From Brugia malayi (lineage: Eukaryota > Nematoda > Chromadorea > Rhabditida > Onchocercidae): DNA of 64,000 nt. Position numbers and translations under genes: made by a program. The stretch covers positions 21,200,721-21,264,720 of the forward strand of contig NW_025062479.1 in assembly GCF_000002995.4 (NCBI RefSeq). The letters are read 5' to 3'. Each line of letters opens with the position of its first letter. The stretch's first letter is position 1. A model generated the notes under the pieces. That model ran no database searches. It was not told where the DNA came from and was given only the letters and a program-made list of their open reading frames with translations. Positions 41,190 to 54,300 of this stretch are shown one piece after another.

Positions 41190-43639
41190 TCGTCCTGCAA
41201 ACTATTCAGAAATAAAGACTTTTTTTTTTTTATTTCAAGAAAACTAGAAAAATTTTTGTCCATATCTGTCTCTCAATGCTGCTACAAACACCTGTCATTT
41301 TAAAATTTCTACTGGTGAAAATTTCTTTCGCCCGCCGAAATTTTGCAGACAACTTTTAGAAAATTTTGGTTTTACGTTATATGCTTTACTTTATCATTTT
41401 CTTATTAGAACTAACATTTCATCTTTGCTGTTTTGTTTTTTTCCAATTTAATGCAAATTTTATTGAAGTGAGTATTTTCTGATTCCTAAATTAAATTTTT
41501 TTCCAAAAAAAAAAAGATCATTTTCATCCAAATATAGTTTATAAATGGCTTCATCCCAAAATTTCTTTATTTTATGTTTGTTACTACTAGTAGTGTTCCT
41601 AGAATTTATGGTAATTATATCAATTCATGATTTTTAATAACATTGGCTCAAATAGATAGAATTAGCACCTGACCAAGCTGATATATGCGATGAAGTGTAT
41701 TTCTCTATACAACAATGACATATCTAATGGTTTGCTTATGCCTGTCTGTTTCTATCCATCTGTGGCTCAATCCAAATTTGCGGTCATAATCATGACTAAC
41801 TAAATTGCATCTTTTATACCCGTTACTTCTGCACAATATTTATTTCAAGTCACTTTTGCAAATTGCATTTTTACTATCATAAATTCTATGGACCCTTTTA
41901 TTTGCATCATTTGCATGGTATGTTTACAGCGATATCAAAGAATAATCATATGTGATTGCTAATTGAGAATTTCGTTGACATCAATTAACTTCGCCGACTT
42001 TATCTTTCCTTTTCTTTTTCAATAAGGAAGTAACTATGTGCATGATAAATTTGTAATATATATCAACAATAAATTATTTATGAATACTATAATAAAATTT
42101 TGAATGAAAAAGTTAACGTCCACTTTACAAATTTTGGTAGCTACTGAAAATTAGAAATTTTGATAATTGTTCACAAAGAGCACTTTACAAAATAAGAGTT
42201 ATTCATTTAGAGAAACCATCTTCCCATCCAATTTATTATTCTCTTTTCCTTCTCCTTTTCGTATTTGTTTATTTCTTGATGTAGGCGAAAAACTTTCATA
42301 AACCGATTAATCATGCCATTTGTATTGATATTTGAAGTTTTATAATCAAACAAGAATTCTACACTGCTGCTTATTAAGTTTAAACTGCTTTCATAAGTAG
42401 CTTTTTAATACTAAAATGACTGTGGAAATTTTTGCCAACTTTCAGCAGTTCTTGCTTGCTTATTCGAAATTATGCGATTTTGAAACTCTTCATATTTCTG
42501 CTGACTTTGTAAGGTAATCAGAAGTTATTCCGATCGAGGAAATTTTCAACTTGAACCTAAACTAATTTCATCCCAAGCTGATATTCCAAGTTGTGCCGAT
42601 TAATTCACAAAACTCAAATATGAAGCTATTTTTAATTTTGGTGGTTATTTAATTAGATAATAAACTAGTAGTTTTCGGGTAGTTAATTAAATTTGATGCA
42701 ACAAGAAAAAGTTCAATAACATACATGGTTGAAGGAATGACTCTTGAATAGTGCACTGCTGTACTTGCACATCACCGCATTGTAGTTATGATTGCGCTCC
42801 TCATCCTTCGGGAGAACACCTCTGAATTTGGGTCGTTTTGGCGGATGCTGCACTTCCACTTCTCTCCTAGCCACTTTCCGTTCCTACTCTGTTTGATCTT
42901 TTCGTATGGTTGTGATCTTATTTCCATCTTTACCTCCTGTTGTTCTTCCGCTCTACTGCACCATGCCGTTTCATTTTATGGAACTAAAAATATTCCAAGA
43001 GGATGATGACAAGAAAGAAGAGATAATATGATTTGATCGACTTTAGTGATAGGTCAAATTAGTTACGGGGATTTCCGCATTTCCGAATTTTCAAATATTC
43101 GCGACATTGATTTCATTCTTCTCATCCGGTTTGTGCATATTCTTTTGTTTGAGATGATCAAATTTCAGTTTTCTCCAGTCTATCATGAGTTAAATTTCAT
43201 TTTTTTTCAACTGTAATTTATCCTTTCTGCTGTAAATACTAAGCATATCACGTAGAACAAAGGAATAAATATCACACGAATGAAGAATTATTGTATCTTT
43301 TATTATTTTTCAAAAATTATCAGGAAGGATGGGTGAAATCTAAATTATTTCCGTCAATAATTCAAAATACAATCCTTTATTTTTCTATTTGTGATTTGTT
43401 CTTTGTTCTTTTTTTGTTCGAATTTTAATCCAATTAAAATATTCTACTTCTCAAATCAATGCTATTGAATTATATTGTAATATTAATCTGAATTGAATGA
43501 ATAATTTCGTAATCACAGATACTGAAAAATACTGAAGAAAGTAAAGAAAACAAATTTAACAAAAAGTAGAAAAAGAGAACTTTCGTGGGTTTTTGTTCAC
43601 AGATTGGTGTATTTTTGTTAGTTCGTAAATTACTCAGCG

Positions 43640-43763
43640 CAAAAGCATCTTAGACTGATACCTTCTGCGCTTTTCTCTGCATTCAACTGCAGCAAGTACC
43701 GCCTAGCAACAGCATTTCAGCATAAAGCATCATCACTACAGACGACAACAAGACACAACGATT
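43640..43763 (+). other. Candidate non-coding 5' exon upstream of the LITAF-like gene
   Basis: A CAG/CAA-rich, T-poor segment contrasts with its surroundings and ends at a good GTAAGG donor (43764). It has the look of a nematode 5' untranslated exon. The next acceptor downstream on this strand with a known gene is 45838, just before the LITAF-like start. Left boundary is a guess. Confidence 0.25.
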
Positions 43764-43765
43764 GT

Positions 43766-43786
43766 AAGGGTATCAGCAATACCCTT
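43766..43786. repeat. Perfect 8-bp hairpin at a putative splice donor
   Basis: AAGGGTAT (43766-43773), loop CAGCA, ATACCCTT (43779-43786). The stem begins directly after the GT of the donor-like GTAAGG at 43764. Confidence 0.75.
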
Positions 43787-45837
43787 CGTAACAGTTTTTC
43801 GTATGTGTTCCCCTTAACTGTCTCTCTTTTTGCTTGCAAGTTTCCAACAGATCAATCCACTTATATTTGATTATATGAGTATTTAAAGTTAACATTTTGA
43901 TAAATAAACTACCCTTCAACTGTTCCGTCAGAAATTTCTGTCAGATTCATTGAGCAGTGAAAAGAAATATCTCGGAAGACGTTTCATGCTTGAACTAATT
44001 TGAAATTAAAAAATTTTCAAATTCTTTTTAAAAATTTCTATAATTTCGACTTTAATTTATTTAAGGATGCTAGCATGCATATATATATAAGTCCTGAAGC
44101 TGAACTTTAAAACTCGAATTGTTTGTTGGACTGATATTTCAAACATGATTTTTAAAAAGAACTTGCTTCACTTGACCTAAAATGGATTCTGTTTTTATTT
44201 ACAAACTTTTCGCGACGTACATCACTCACCATTGTGCACACAACAGAATTCATAGAAAAAATTTTTGCCCATACCTGTGTATGCTGCAAATGAAATGTAA
44301 AGTGAAGTTCGGTCCTTTAAATCATAACATTGTTTACCAAAATGAACATCAGCGGGAATTGATTTGTTTTCCATCAACGATTTGATTGTTAGTTATTATT
44401 TGGTACATCTTTTTCTTCCAAGATTACTAATATCGGTAGTGAATGATCAACTTTTCTTTAATTCATCAGCTGATCAGACTATTGTTCCCATTACCTAATT
44501 AATTATACTCATCAAGGAAACATTTTATAATGGTTGGGAATAGTTGCTTTTTTTGCAAAAATTAGCAATTACTTTGTCCAATGAAAATGATATGTTAAGT
44601 AAGGTTAGATAATACACATATATCAAGCATATACATTAGGAAACTTATATCAGACTGTACAAGTAAAAAATGTTATGCACTTTCTTTTCTCTTTGAAATT
44701 TGAACACTTGCATTACGACAGGTGTAAAAAGGTTGATAATATAAGCAAACAATGATGGTATAAGCAGTAGAATGATCATTTTAGACATATGATGGGAGGA
44801 TAGATATATATGCTATTAATGAACGGCCTAGTAAGTAAACTTACCTAGGAAAGAGACGGGATTGTTCTTAAGAAAATCTATTTGGTGCCTTCTCATATTC
44901 TATTAATATTAGACATTCATCATTAGTGGAAATGACAAAATAGGAATCAGAATTCAATATTTGCTCTTTTTGACCATTAATCGGTTTTTCGTATTTCCTT
45001 CGCAAATTAAAAGTGGAAAAGTTAGATATCCAATGCAGTGTTTCATTCCTATCTATTACTGTTATTGTAAAATATAATATTTCATTTTCTTGGATTACCA
45101 AATCGAGAATCTTAGTACATTACAGTTCGGGCATGATCATAACTTGAGGGTTGGTAAGTATCATTTAATTGAGCATAGTAAGCAAAGGAATAAAAGTTAA
45201 CAAGATTAATGTGCTTTCTATTTGAAAACTTTTCAAATAATTAATTTCATTTATAACATAATGATTAGCATTTTTTGAGGAAAACTTCAAGAATCTTATA
45301 GAATTCTCGATGTGATAATCCAAGGAAATGAAATATTCTATGAGAGCGATATCAAGTCACTTTAGATGAACGTCTTTTCTAGATAGATTTGGTCGATTTT
45401 TATAGTTTGTTTTTGTATTTCTATGTTAATATTTATGAAAAGATATAAGTGACCGAATATATGAGTTTTCAGTATTTTGTAGAAAATATGCTTTTACATC
45501 CTTTCTTTTGCGGTGTAAAATATCTTTTTACACTACGGATTGTTGAGAAAAAAATAACAGTCATAGACAATATCACATTTGAATTGAATTAGTATTTTTT
45601 AATTTTACTATAGTAATAATGTCAGTATAATTTGTCAGTTGAGTAATGCAACATTTACCGTCAGTGATAAATCAAATTTTCGAGATTAGTTTTTAGTTGC
45701 TTGATGCGGAATGCTCTTCTCGCCATTTTCATATGCTTAATCTTGATATCTTACACATATTTAGGATAACCAATGATTGCGATTTTTCATAATTTGTAAT
45801 GAAAAAGAATTATATGCAACAGTTAAATTCATTTTCA

Positions 45838-45859
45838 GAGTGCTTCTTGACAGCAGTGG
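45838..45859 (+). promoter_or_regulatory. Probable splice or spliced-leader acceptor with 21-base leader
   Basis: CATTTTCAG ends at 45838 and the ATG of the LITAF-like gene is at 45860. The site could be used by a spliced leader or by a 5' exon such as the candidate ending at 43763. Confidence 0.45.
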
Positions 45860-47241
45860 ATGGGTGAAACTGAAAGACCGGTGCGGAAAAGCACACCTCC
45901 ACCTCCGTATAGCCCCGAAAGACCACCACCACCCTATTCGAAGATGATTAATGTAAGACTGGACGATTTAAATGCAAACGAAATCAAAGCAAAAGAAGAA
46001 ATGACTTGTAATGCGCTTCATCTTCCATGTACACCGTTTTCTAACGGATCCATTACCTCTGTTGTTCATCCACGGCTGGTTTCAGCTCCTATTAACACTT
46101 CAGAAGGTATCAATCCAGCTTCCGGTAAGTCAGTTCAAATTATAGAAATTTCAAAAATAACACAGATCTGTAAGATTGTTGAGAGATAATTAAAAAACTC
46201 ATTTTCTTACTATAAATTTTAAAAGTGTTCCATTTTGAAGGGTGAAATTCTCATAATATACTTCTTTTGAATTTCAAGAAAAACAACTTAAACTAGTTTA
46301 GCTTTTTGCAATATCATGTAATTGGTTAAGGCAAATTTAGTATGAATTCAATCACCTCACTGTAGTGTTGTTTGATTGATTTTCAAGGATAATTTATATA
46401 TGAATATATAGAGAATATATTCCGTGACATGAGACTTTTTTTGTTGGGCAAGAAGAATTATGGAAGAGAATTTGATGCGGAGAGTTCACTAATAAATAAG
46501 AGAAATAGACATAGTGCTTCAATTAAGTCATTAGAATTTTATTGATGAAGTAAATTTTTTCAGGACCAAGTAATGCAGCATTTGCGATCGCCAATTATAC
46601 TGTTAAGAAGGCAATAACTGCGGAGCCACATGACGAATTTTGTCCCAGGTGTCAGGTATTGGCTTGAAAGGATTTTTATTTTTAGTACATTTAGACTAAA
46701 TTCAAAGTTGATTAAATATCATTTTTTTAAATTTGCATTTCAAAACTAAGGAAACTAAAAACAATGTCAAGATGATATGATTCATTGTCCATAAGATAAT
46801 CTCTGAAAACACTGAGTTAACTTATATATCATTACCTTTAGCTGATAAACTGACAATTCAGAACTAAACCTGATACAGTTTAACTTCAATTTAGGAAATT
46901 TATTTTGAATTTTTAGAATTTTTTTCAAATTTTTCAAATTTGAATTTTTTTCAAATTACTTTATATTGGTTTCTATTTCTTACTTTATTAAGTACAAATG
47001 GTAACAGTTTCATTAGTGTTTGTTCAAAGCTATGAATTGTAAAGTTCAATTACAGTGTCGAATACGTACCAAGCAAAGCCATAAATCGGGTCGTCTCACA
47101 TGGTTACTTGTATTTATTATCCTTATTTTATTTTTTCCAATAGCATTTGTACCATTTCTAATTGATTCCTGTAAAGATGTATGCCATTATTGTCCTAAAT
47201 GTAATATGTTATTGTCCGTTAAGAAACGATTCTTCTTCTGA
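45860..47241 (+). CDS. LITAF-domain protein with PPPPY motifs
   Basis: Exons 45860-46124, 46564-46655 and 47056-47241 join in phase and give 180 residues. The N-terminal half is proline-rich with two PPPPYS motifs (STPPPPYSPERPPPPYSK), the kind of site bound by NEDD4-family WW domains. The C-terminal half is a LITAF domain. CPRCQ is followed by exactly the family spacing to GRLTW, then a hydrophobic membrane-inserting segment (LLVFIILILFFPIAFVPF), DSCKDVCHYCPKC and a short end. The two CxxC pairs form the split zinc site that flanks the membrane-embedded helix in LITAF/SIMPLE and CDIP1, which act on the cytosolic face of late endosomes and lysosomes. The third exon was started at 47056 because only that acceptor keeps the 17-residue spacing seen in human LITAF. 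A poly(A)-like AATAAA lies at about 47798. Confidence 0.88.
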
Positions 47242-48350
47242 TAGCTTTGCTGTTGCGAACCATACAAAAGGAAATTTCATTCGAAGATATTCCAAAAAAG
47301 TGCAGGAACTTTTTAATCAGCTTACTTTATGAAAGCTCATTATAAATTCTATCCAAATTTTAACCGTTTTTTTTTTTTTTTTTTTTTTTTGGTAAGCCAG
47401 TGTTAATTTGTTTGAATTTTCTAGGTATTTGATAAAATGGTCTAAAAACTGGCTTTTCCATGTAAATATTTGTTTTTATTTTCATTTTACAAAAATATGC
47501 CTCAACTAGTTTGTTTACGATGATGCCATATCTGTGTACATTTGTTTGTATGTGTCAATTTTTCTCATTACTTCCACCACTCAGTTCTCTTCCCTAATCA
47601 CATCTTATCAATTAACTAATGCAGGTATCAACCATTAAATTTTATATAATTTAATAGAATTTTCTATTAATCTAAATCATAGAATTTTCTGCTACATTCT
47701 TTTCTATCATTTTTAAAGAAAAACAGTAGAGCTTATTTTGGTAAGAAATGGGATTTCTGACCTTCATTCCATCATTCTCCAACGAACACCAGTTACAATA
47801 AAACTGTTAAATGCTATTAAAACAAATTTATTACATGTGGGAGTAAAATGTAATATTAAAATGGAATGTAAAGATAAGTATTCAACACAATTATTATGAC
47901 ATAAAAACATAAAAGAAATATCGAAAATTGCTTATTGACTGAAGCGACTGATATTTGGATTTCTGGAATTAGTTTTTCCAAGAATTTAAAAAACTTAAGA
48001 TTCTCAAAAACTATTCATTTCTCCATGGTATGCAACAAATATATAAATATAGAGCTGAAATCTGAATTTAAAAAATGGAACAACTGCTAACATACGAAGT
48101 TACTATCACATCTGATTTGTCACCTTTTGTTGTTCATCAAATTGGTTTGATTATTCTCAATTTTTTGCTAAAAAAGTAGGTTTCGGAAAAATTCGGCATG
48201 ACTTATTGTATAATAAATAAATAAATTATATGTAGAAAGTGTGAACAAAGATAAGGTAAAAAGCGAAATTGCAGATACACTTGCATTGAGCAAACTGTTC
48301 AGGAAAAATCCGTAAGAAATATTACAAGTTGCAGCGATATTTACACTATT
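47242..48350. other. Convergent 3' flanks of two genes
   Basis: Lies between the stop of the plus-strand LITAF-like gene and the stop of the minus-strand repeat gene. Contains a T run of about 25 bases near 47366-47391 and no recognisable exon. Confidence 0.5.
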
Positions 48351-51300
48351 CTATTGTAAGCAAGATTTGAATAATTTTTCCACTTGTTCACAACTTTCTT
48401 CAGGGAAATAGATTTTAGCAATTGGACAGTTCATATGAATCCATTCAATGGCGTCGTTGATATCGAACACTCTCACAAATTTTCGAATCACAGAACATTG
48501 TGTTGAGAGCACCAAATCTTCTTCAGCTTTCTGAAATGGAGTTATGGACAAACTCTCTAGCAAAAAGTGTAATAAAGAATATATAGGATAACGATCAATA
48601 ATTCATATCCAAAACATCAAAATATTGTTGATCTACTGCTTCATTCCTTAGAAATAATCAAGAATTTTTTTCTCAAAAATAGATCAAATTAGTAGATTGT
48701 TGTGTACCGAAAATATGGATAATACGAAAGGAGTAGGAACTCCATTATATATGTGTTAGCCATCTCTTATTAACTAATAGTAAAAATCCCTTAGAATGAA
48801 TCAATAAATACTTGAAGGTTTTTTGTAAATAGTAAACAACGAGTAACATCCCTCATTCAATCTTACCACTTCATATGACTAAAATTATCCTCTGATGGAC
48901 TACAAATTTCAATGTTTTGCTTATAACCTGAAACTTCAAGTTTCAGACTATCGTCCAGCTAATTATAGCTATGATGACATGACTACTAAAACGTGAGTAC
49001 TAAATTTGTTACAGGGATTAGAGTCGCCAACGGACTGCCAAGGGTAGGTGTGATCATGCGATGTCTCATGTTGGCATTCATCATCCGCTCTTCTCGTTCA
49101 AGCTGTTCACGATGTTGCCTTTCATTTTCGATAAGTTGTTCCAATTTTTGAGCTATTTGATCCTGTCGTTCCAGTTGAGCCTTATCAGCAAAACCATGGT
49201 TAAGTTCTTGCTTCTTTCTCAGTTCCGCTTGTTCTTCACGTAGAAGACGTGCCTGAACAAATATGATTAACTTATTTGCTACCTTAGCTTTCCAGATCTT
49301 TTCCCAAAACCTAAATAGCAATGATAAAACAACCCACTTCTTCCAAACGAGCCTTTTCTTCCATTAGTCTGGTATACACCGTCCCATTAATTACTCTGTC
49401 TTCCTCCTCTTCCTTTTCTTTTTTCGATTTTACCTCTATTTCTCCCTGTTCATCACGTTTTCCATTTTCCATTCTCACAAGCGCCTCATGCATCTGTTCC
49501 TCCAACATCTTCCTTCGCATTTCCGAAGGATTGTTTGTTATTCTACAATTCTCACCATCAAAACAATTTTATATTTTTGAAAATTAATCCTAAAACTTCT
49601 CATTGTTTTTTTTTTTTCATATCAGAATCTTTAAAAGTTGAAATTTCATAAAATTCTCCGATCCTGATGTATTTTACTCATCCGAAATGTGAATTTGTGG
49701 CTTCTGACAGAATGCATTTATGATTCCTTCCAGAAAATAAAATTGACATGACAAATCGTCTCGATAACTTATGCAAAAATAGTTTTGTTTTTTAAATCTC
49801 TTTCATTTTATTTCCTTTTTTACTAGTTAGTGAGTGAAATGAAGCTTACAATTTTCGATTCCTGATTAAATTTTCTGTTTGCCTTAAAGCGGATTTTCGC
49901 CAACTGTTTTCGACAATCTTCTTACTTTCCACATTGGTGTGACTGCTGAGTTCGCGGAATTTTAAACCTATCGTAGATTCAGTGCCATTCAAATTCATTT
50001 CGTTTTCCAATTTTCCATGATTTTTGGTACTATTATCAACGTCCAAACTAGCAGAAAGCAGCTTTTCCATTTCTTTTTCATTGTCCATAGGTTGATCAAT
50101 ATGTTCATGTCCATTTTTTCCTTTATCACTGCTAAATATGTTTGTAATATCCGCCTAAAAAAAATTTCAACATTTCATTTTCCATATCTTTGAAATGTTC
50201 TGACGATCACATCATTGTTTAAACTTCAGGCTGTTCAAATGAAAACTTTATGTATACAGAATTTTAGTTCCAACCAATAGTAATTGCATCAGAATTACCA
50301 ATCATGTTCTCTTAGATGGAAAGTTTAAGTAAAATGATCAGCATTGCTAGCTTTTTCATATCTTTTAAATTTAAAGCAATTTTTTGCTGAAATTAATAAA
50401 GAAAAATGAATTTCATTTTTTATTCTAAATTTTAGCAGTCTAGTGGAATAATCTCAAAAATTATAATTTACCTTTCGATTTTTGCGATTTCCTCGCCCTT
50501 GTGCACCTGCCATTTTCGCCCTTAACTGCGCTGCCTTTCTTATATTCCTTTCAAAATCTTGCAAATGCTTACGCAATAGTTCCAATGATTTCATTGCTTC
50601 CAGCCAACCTTGTTTAATTTCGTCAACTAGCTCAGTAACAGCACTCGTTTCTTCTATGCTCGAACTTGTAGCTTCAACCACAGAAACATTAGGTGTCGAC
50701 GTCGAGAAACGAGTACGAATATAAATATCACTAGAATCCGTTTTGTTTGCAATATCAAGGCGTTTATCTTCGAATTTCACCTGTTTAGAAGCAATTTCAG
50801 ATGATGAAAGTATTTCTTCTGTAACATATCGGCTCTCTGTTTCATATGGAACCTCAGGCCTTTTCATTAGTACAGGCGAAGATGATGTTTCCAGCATCGA
50901 ATGTGTTGTAACTGATATACCGAGACCAACATATTTGGTGCGGGCTGGAGGCAATTTCTGGATTTCTTCGTCCATCACTGTCGTTTCTCCTCTTTCTAGG
51001 AGTTTCTTATATTCCAAGCCCTCTTCTTCTTTTTCTTCTTCAAGCTTTTCTTCATCGAGTTTTTCATGCGGTACCTCAGGTTTCTTAATCAGTACAGATG
51101 GCAAAGATGATGTTTCCAGCATCGAAAGTGGTGTAACTGATATACCGAGACCAACATGTTTGGTGCGGGCTGAAGGCAATTTCTGGATTTCTTCGTCCAT
51201 CACTGTCGTTTCTCCTCTTTCTAGGAGTTTCTTATATTCCAAGCCCTCTTCTTCTTTTTCTTCTTCAAGCTTTTCTTCATCGAGTTTTTCATGCGGTACC

Positions 51301-54300
51301 TCAGGTTTCTTAATCAGTACAGATGGCAAAGATGATGTTTCCAGCATCGAAAGTGGTGTAACTGATATACCGAGACCAACATGTTTGGTGCGGGCTGAAG
51401 GCAATTTCTGGATTTCTTCGTCCATCACTGTCGTTTCTCCTCTTTCTAGGAGTTTCTTATATTCCAAGCCCTCTTCTTCTTTTTCTTCTTCAAGCTTTTC
51501 TTCATCGAGTTTTTCATGCGGTGCCTCAGGTTTCTTAATTAGTACAGATGGCAAGGATGATGTTTCCAGCATCGAATGTGGTGTAACTGATATACCGAGA
51601 CCAACATGTTTGGTGCGGGCTGAAGGCAATTTCTGGATTTCTTCGTCCATCACTGTCGTTTCTCCTCTTTCTAGGAGTTTCTTATATTCCAAGCCCTCTT
51701 CTTCTTTTTCTTCTTCAAGCTTTTCTTCATCGAGTTTTTCATGCGGTACCTCAGGTTTCTTAATCAGTACAGATGGCAAAGATGATGTTTCCAGCATCGA
51801 AAGTGGTGTAACTGATATACCGAGACCAACATGTTTGGTGCGGGCTGAAGGCAATTTCTGGATTTCTTCGTCCATCACTGTCGTTTCTCCTCTTTCTAGG
51901 AGTTTCTTATATTCCAAGCCCTCTTCTTCTTTTTCTTCTTCAAGCTTTTCTTCATCGAGTTTTTCATGCGGTACCTCAGGTTTCTTAATCAGTACAGATG
52001 GCAAAGATGATGTTTCCAGCATCGAATGTGGTGTAACTGATATACCGAGACCAACATATTTGGTGCGGGCTGGAGTGAATTTCTGTTTAGGTTTCTTAAG
52101 CAATACAGATGGCAAAGATGATGTTTCCAGCATCGAAAGTGGTGTAACTGATATACCGAGACCAACATGTTTGGTGCGGGCTGAAGGCAATTTCTGGATT
52201 TCTTCGTCCATCACTGTCGTTTCTCCTCTTTCTAGGAGTTTCTTATATTCCAAGCCCTCTTCTTCTTTTTCTTCTTCAAGCTTTTCTTCATCGAGTTTTT
52301 CATGCGGTACCTCAGGTTTCTTAATCAGTACAGATGGCAAGGATGATGTTTCCAGCATCGAATGTGGTGTAACTGATATACCGAGACCAACATGTTTGGT
52401 GCGGGCTGAAGGCAATTTCTGGATTTCTTCGTCCATCACTGTCGTTTCTCCTCTTTCTAGGAGTTTCTTATATTCCAAGCCCTCTTCTTCTTTTTCTTCT
52501 TCAAGCTTTTCTTCATCGAGTTTTTCATGCGGTACCTCAGGTTTCTTAATTAGTACAGATGGCAAGGATGATGTTTCCAGCATCGAATGTGGTGTAACTG
52601 ATATACCGAGACCAACATGTTTGGTGCGGGCTGAAGGCAATTTCTGGATTTCTTCGTCCATCACTGTCGTTTCTCCTCTTTCTAGGAGTTTCTTATATTC
52701 CAAGCCCTCTTCTTCTTTTTCTTCTTCAAGCTTTTCTTCATCGAGTTTTTCATGCGGTGCCTCAGGTTTCTTAATTAGTACAGATGGCAAGGATGATGTT
52801 TCCAGCATCGAATGTGGTGTAACTGATATACCGAGACCAATATATTTGGTGCGGGCTGGAGGGAATTTCTGTTTAGGTTTCTTAAGCAATACAGATGGCA
52901 AGGATGATGTTTCCAGCATCGAATGTGGTGTAAATGATATACCGAGACCAACATGTTTGGTGCGGGCTGAAGGCAATTTCTGGATTTCTTCGTCCATCAC
53001 TGTCGTTTCTCCTCTTTCTAGGAGTTTCTTATATTCCAAGCCCTCTTCTTCTTTTTCTTCTTCAAGCTTTTCTTCATCGAGTTTTTCATGCGGTACCTCA
53101 GGTTTCTTAATTAGTACAGATGGCAAGGATGATGTTTCCAGCATCGAATGTGGTGTAACTGATATACCGAGACCAACATATCTGGTGCGGGCTGGAGGGA
53201 ATTTCTGTTTAGGTTTCTTAAGCAATAAAGATGGCAAGGATGATGATTCCAGCATCGAATGTGGTGTAAATGATATACCGAGACCAACATGTTTGGTGCG
53301 GGCTGAAGGCAATTTCTGGATTTCTTCGTCCATCACTGTCGTTTCTCCTCTTTCTAGGAGTTTCTTATATTCCAAGCCCTCTTCTTCTTTTTCTTCTTCA
53401 AGCTTTCCTTCGACCTCAGGTTTCGTCATCAATATAAGGGGTGAAGATGATGAGTCTGGTTTCAAAAATGGTGCCACTGATAAAGCAACACCAAGCTGAA
53501 CAGCTGGGGCTGATAAAGTCTCTGCAGCTTCTTCCATATATGTCGTTTCTCCTTTTTCGCCCAATTTTTTGTATTCCTCCTCTTCTTCCTCTTCTTGAAT
53601 CCTTCCTTCAACGCCTGTTTCATTTGCAGGTACAGTTGACTTCATAGACACTGACAATTCTGGTTTCGAAAACAGTCCAACCGATACACCAAGACCAAGC
53701 GGCACAGTGCCTGCTGATGGTGATACTGAAGCTTCCATATATGTCGTTTCTCCCTTTTCTCCCAGTCTTTTCATTTCTTCTTCCTCCTCTTGAATTCTTT
53801 CCTCAATTCCTGTTTCATTTGCAGATACAGTTGACTTCATCGACACTGAAGATTCAGGGATAGAGGACGATGTCATCGATAGACCAAGACCAAGCAGCCC
53901 AGTGCCTGCTGATGGTGATACTGAAGCTTCCATATATGTCGTTTCTCCTTTTTCGCCCAATTTTTTGTATTCCTCCTCTTCTTCCTCTTCTTGAATCCTT
54001 CCTTCAACGCCTGTTTCATTTGCAGATACAGTTGACTTCATCGACACTGAAGATTCAGGGATAGAGGACGATGTCATCGATAGACCAAGACCAGGCAGCC
54101 CAGTGCCTGCTGATGGTGATACTGAAGCTTCCATATATGTCGTTTCTCCTTTTTCGCCCAATTTTTTGTATTCCTCCTCTTCTTCCTCTTCTTGAATTCT
54201 TCCTTCAACGCCTGTTTCATTTGCAGATACAGTTGACTTCATCGACACTGAAGATTCAGGGATAGAGGACGATGTCATCGATAGACCAAGACCAAGCAGC

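Larger units (their letters stand above)
40334..45837. other. Intergenic DNA with less AT-rich patches upstream of the LITAF-like gene
   Basis: No confident gene. Notable parts are a 78-base tandem duplication (41034-41189), a comparatively GC-rich patch at about 42770-43010 and another at about 43610-43830. The patches could be promoter or non-coding 5' exon sequence. Open frames of 67-77 codons at 40579, 42788, 44182 and 44868 (minus) have no splice context or resemblance to known families. Confidence 0.4.

Noticed and set aside
42788..43006. 72-codon frame in a GC-richer patch
   Set aside because: Cys/Phe/Ser/His-rich with no homology; the patch is more likely promoter or untranslated exon.
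50743..53499. 918-codon plus-strand open frame, serine/phenylalanine-rich
   Set aside because: It is the exact antisense of the family A repeats of the minus-strand gene; composition is the complement of Glu/Lys codons and there is no splice or start context.
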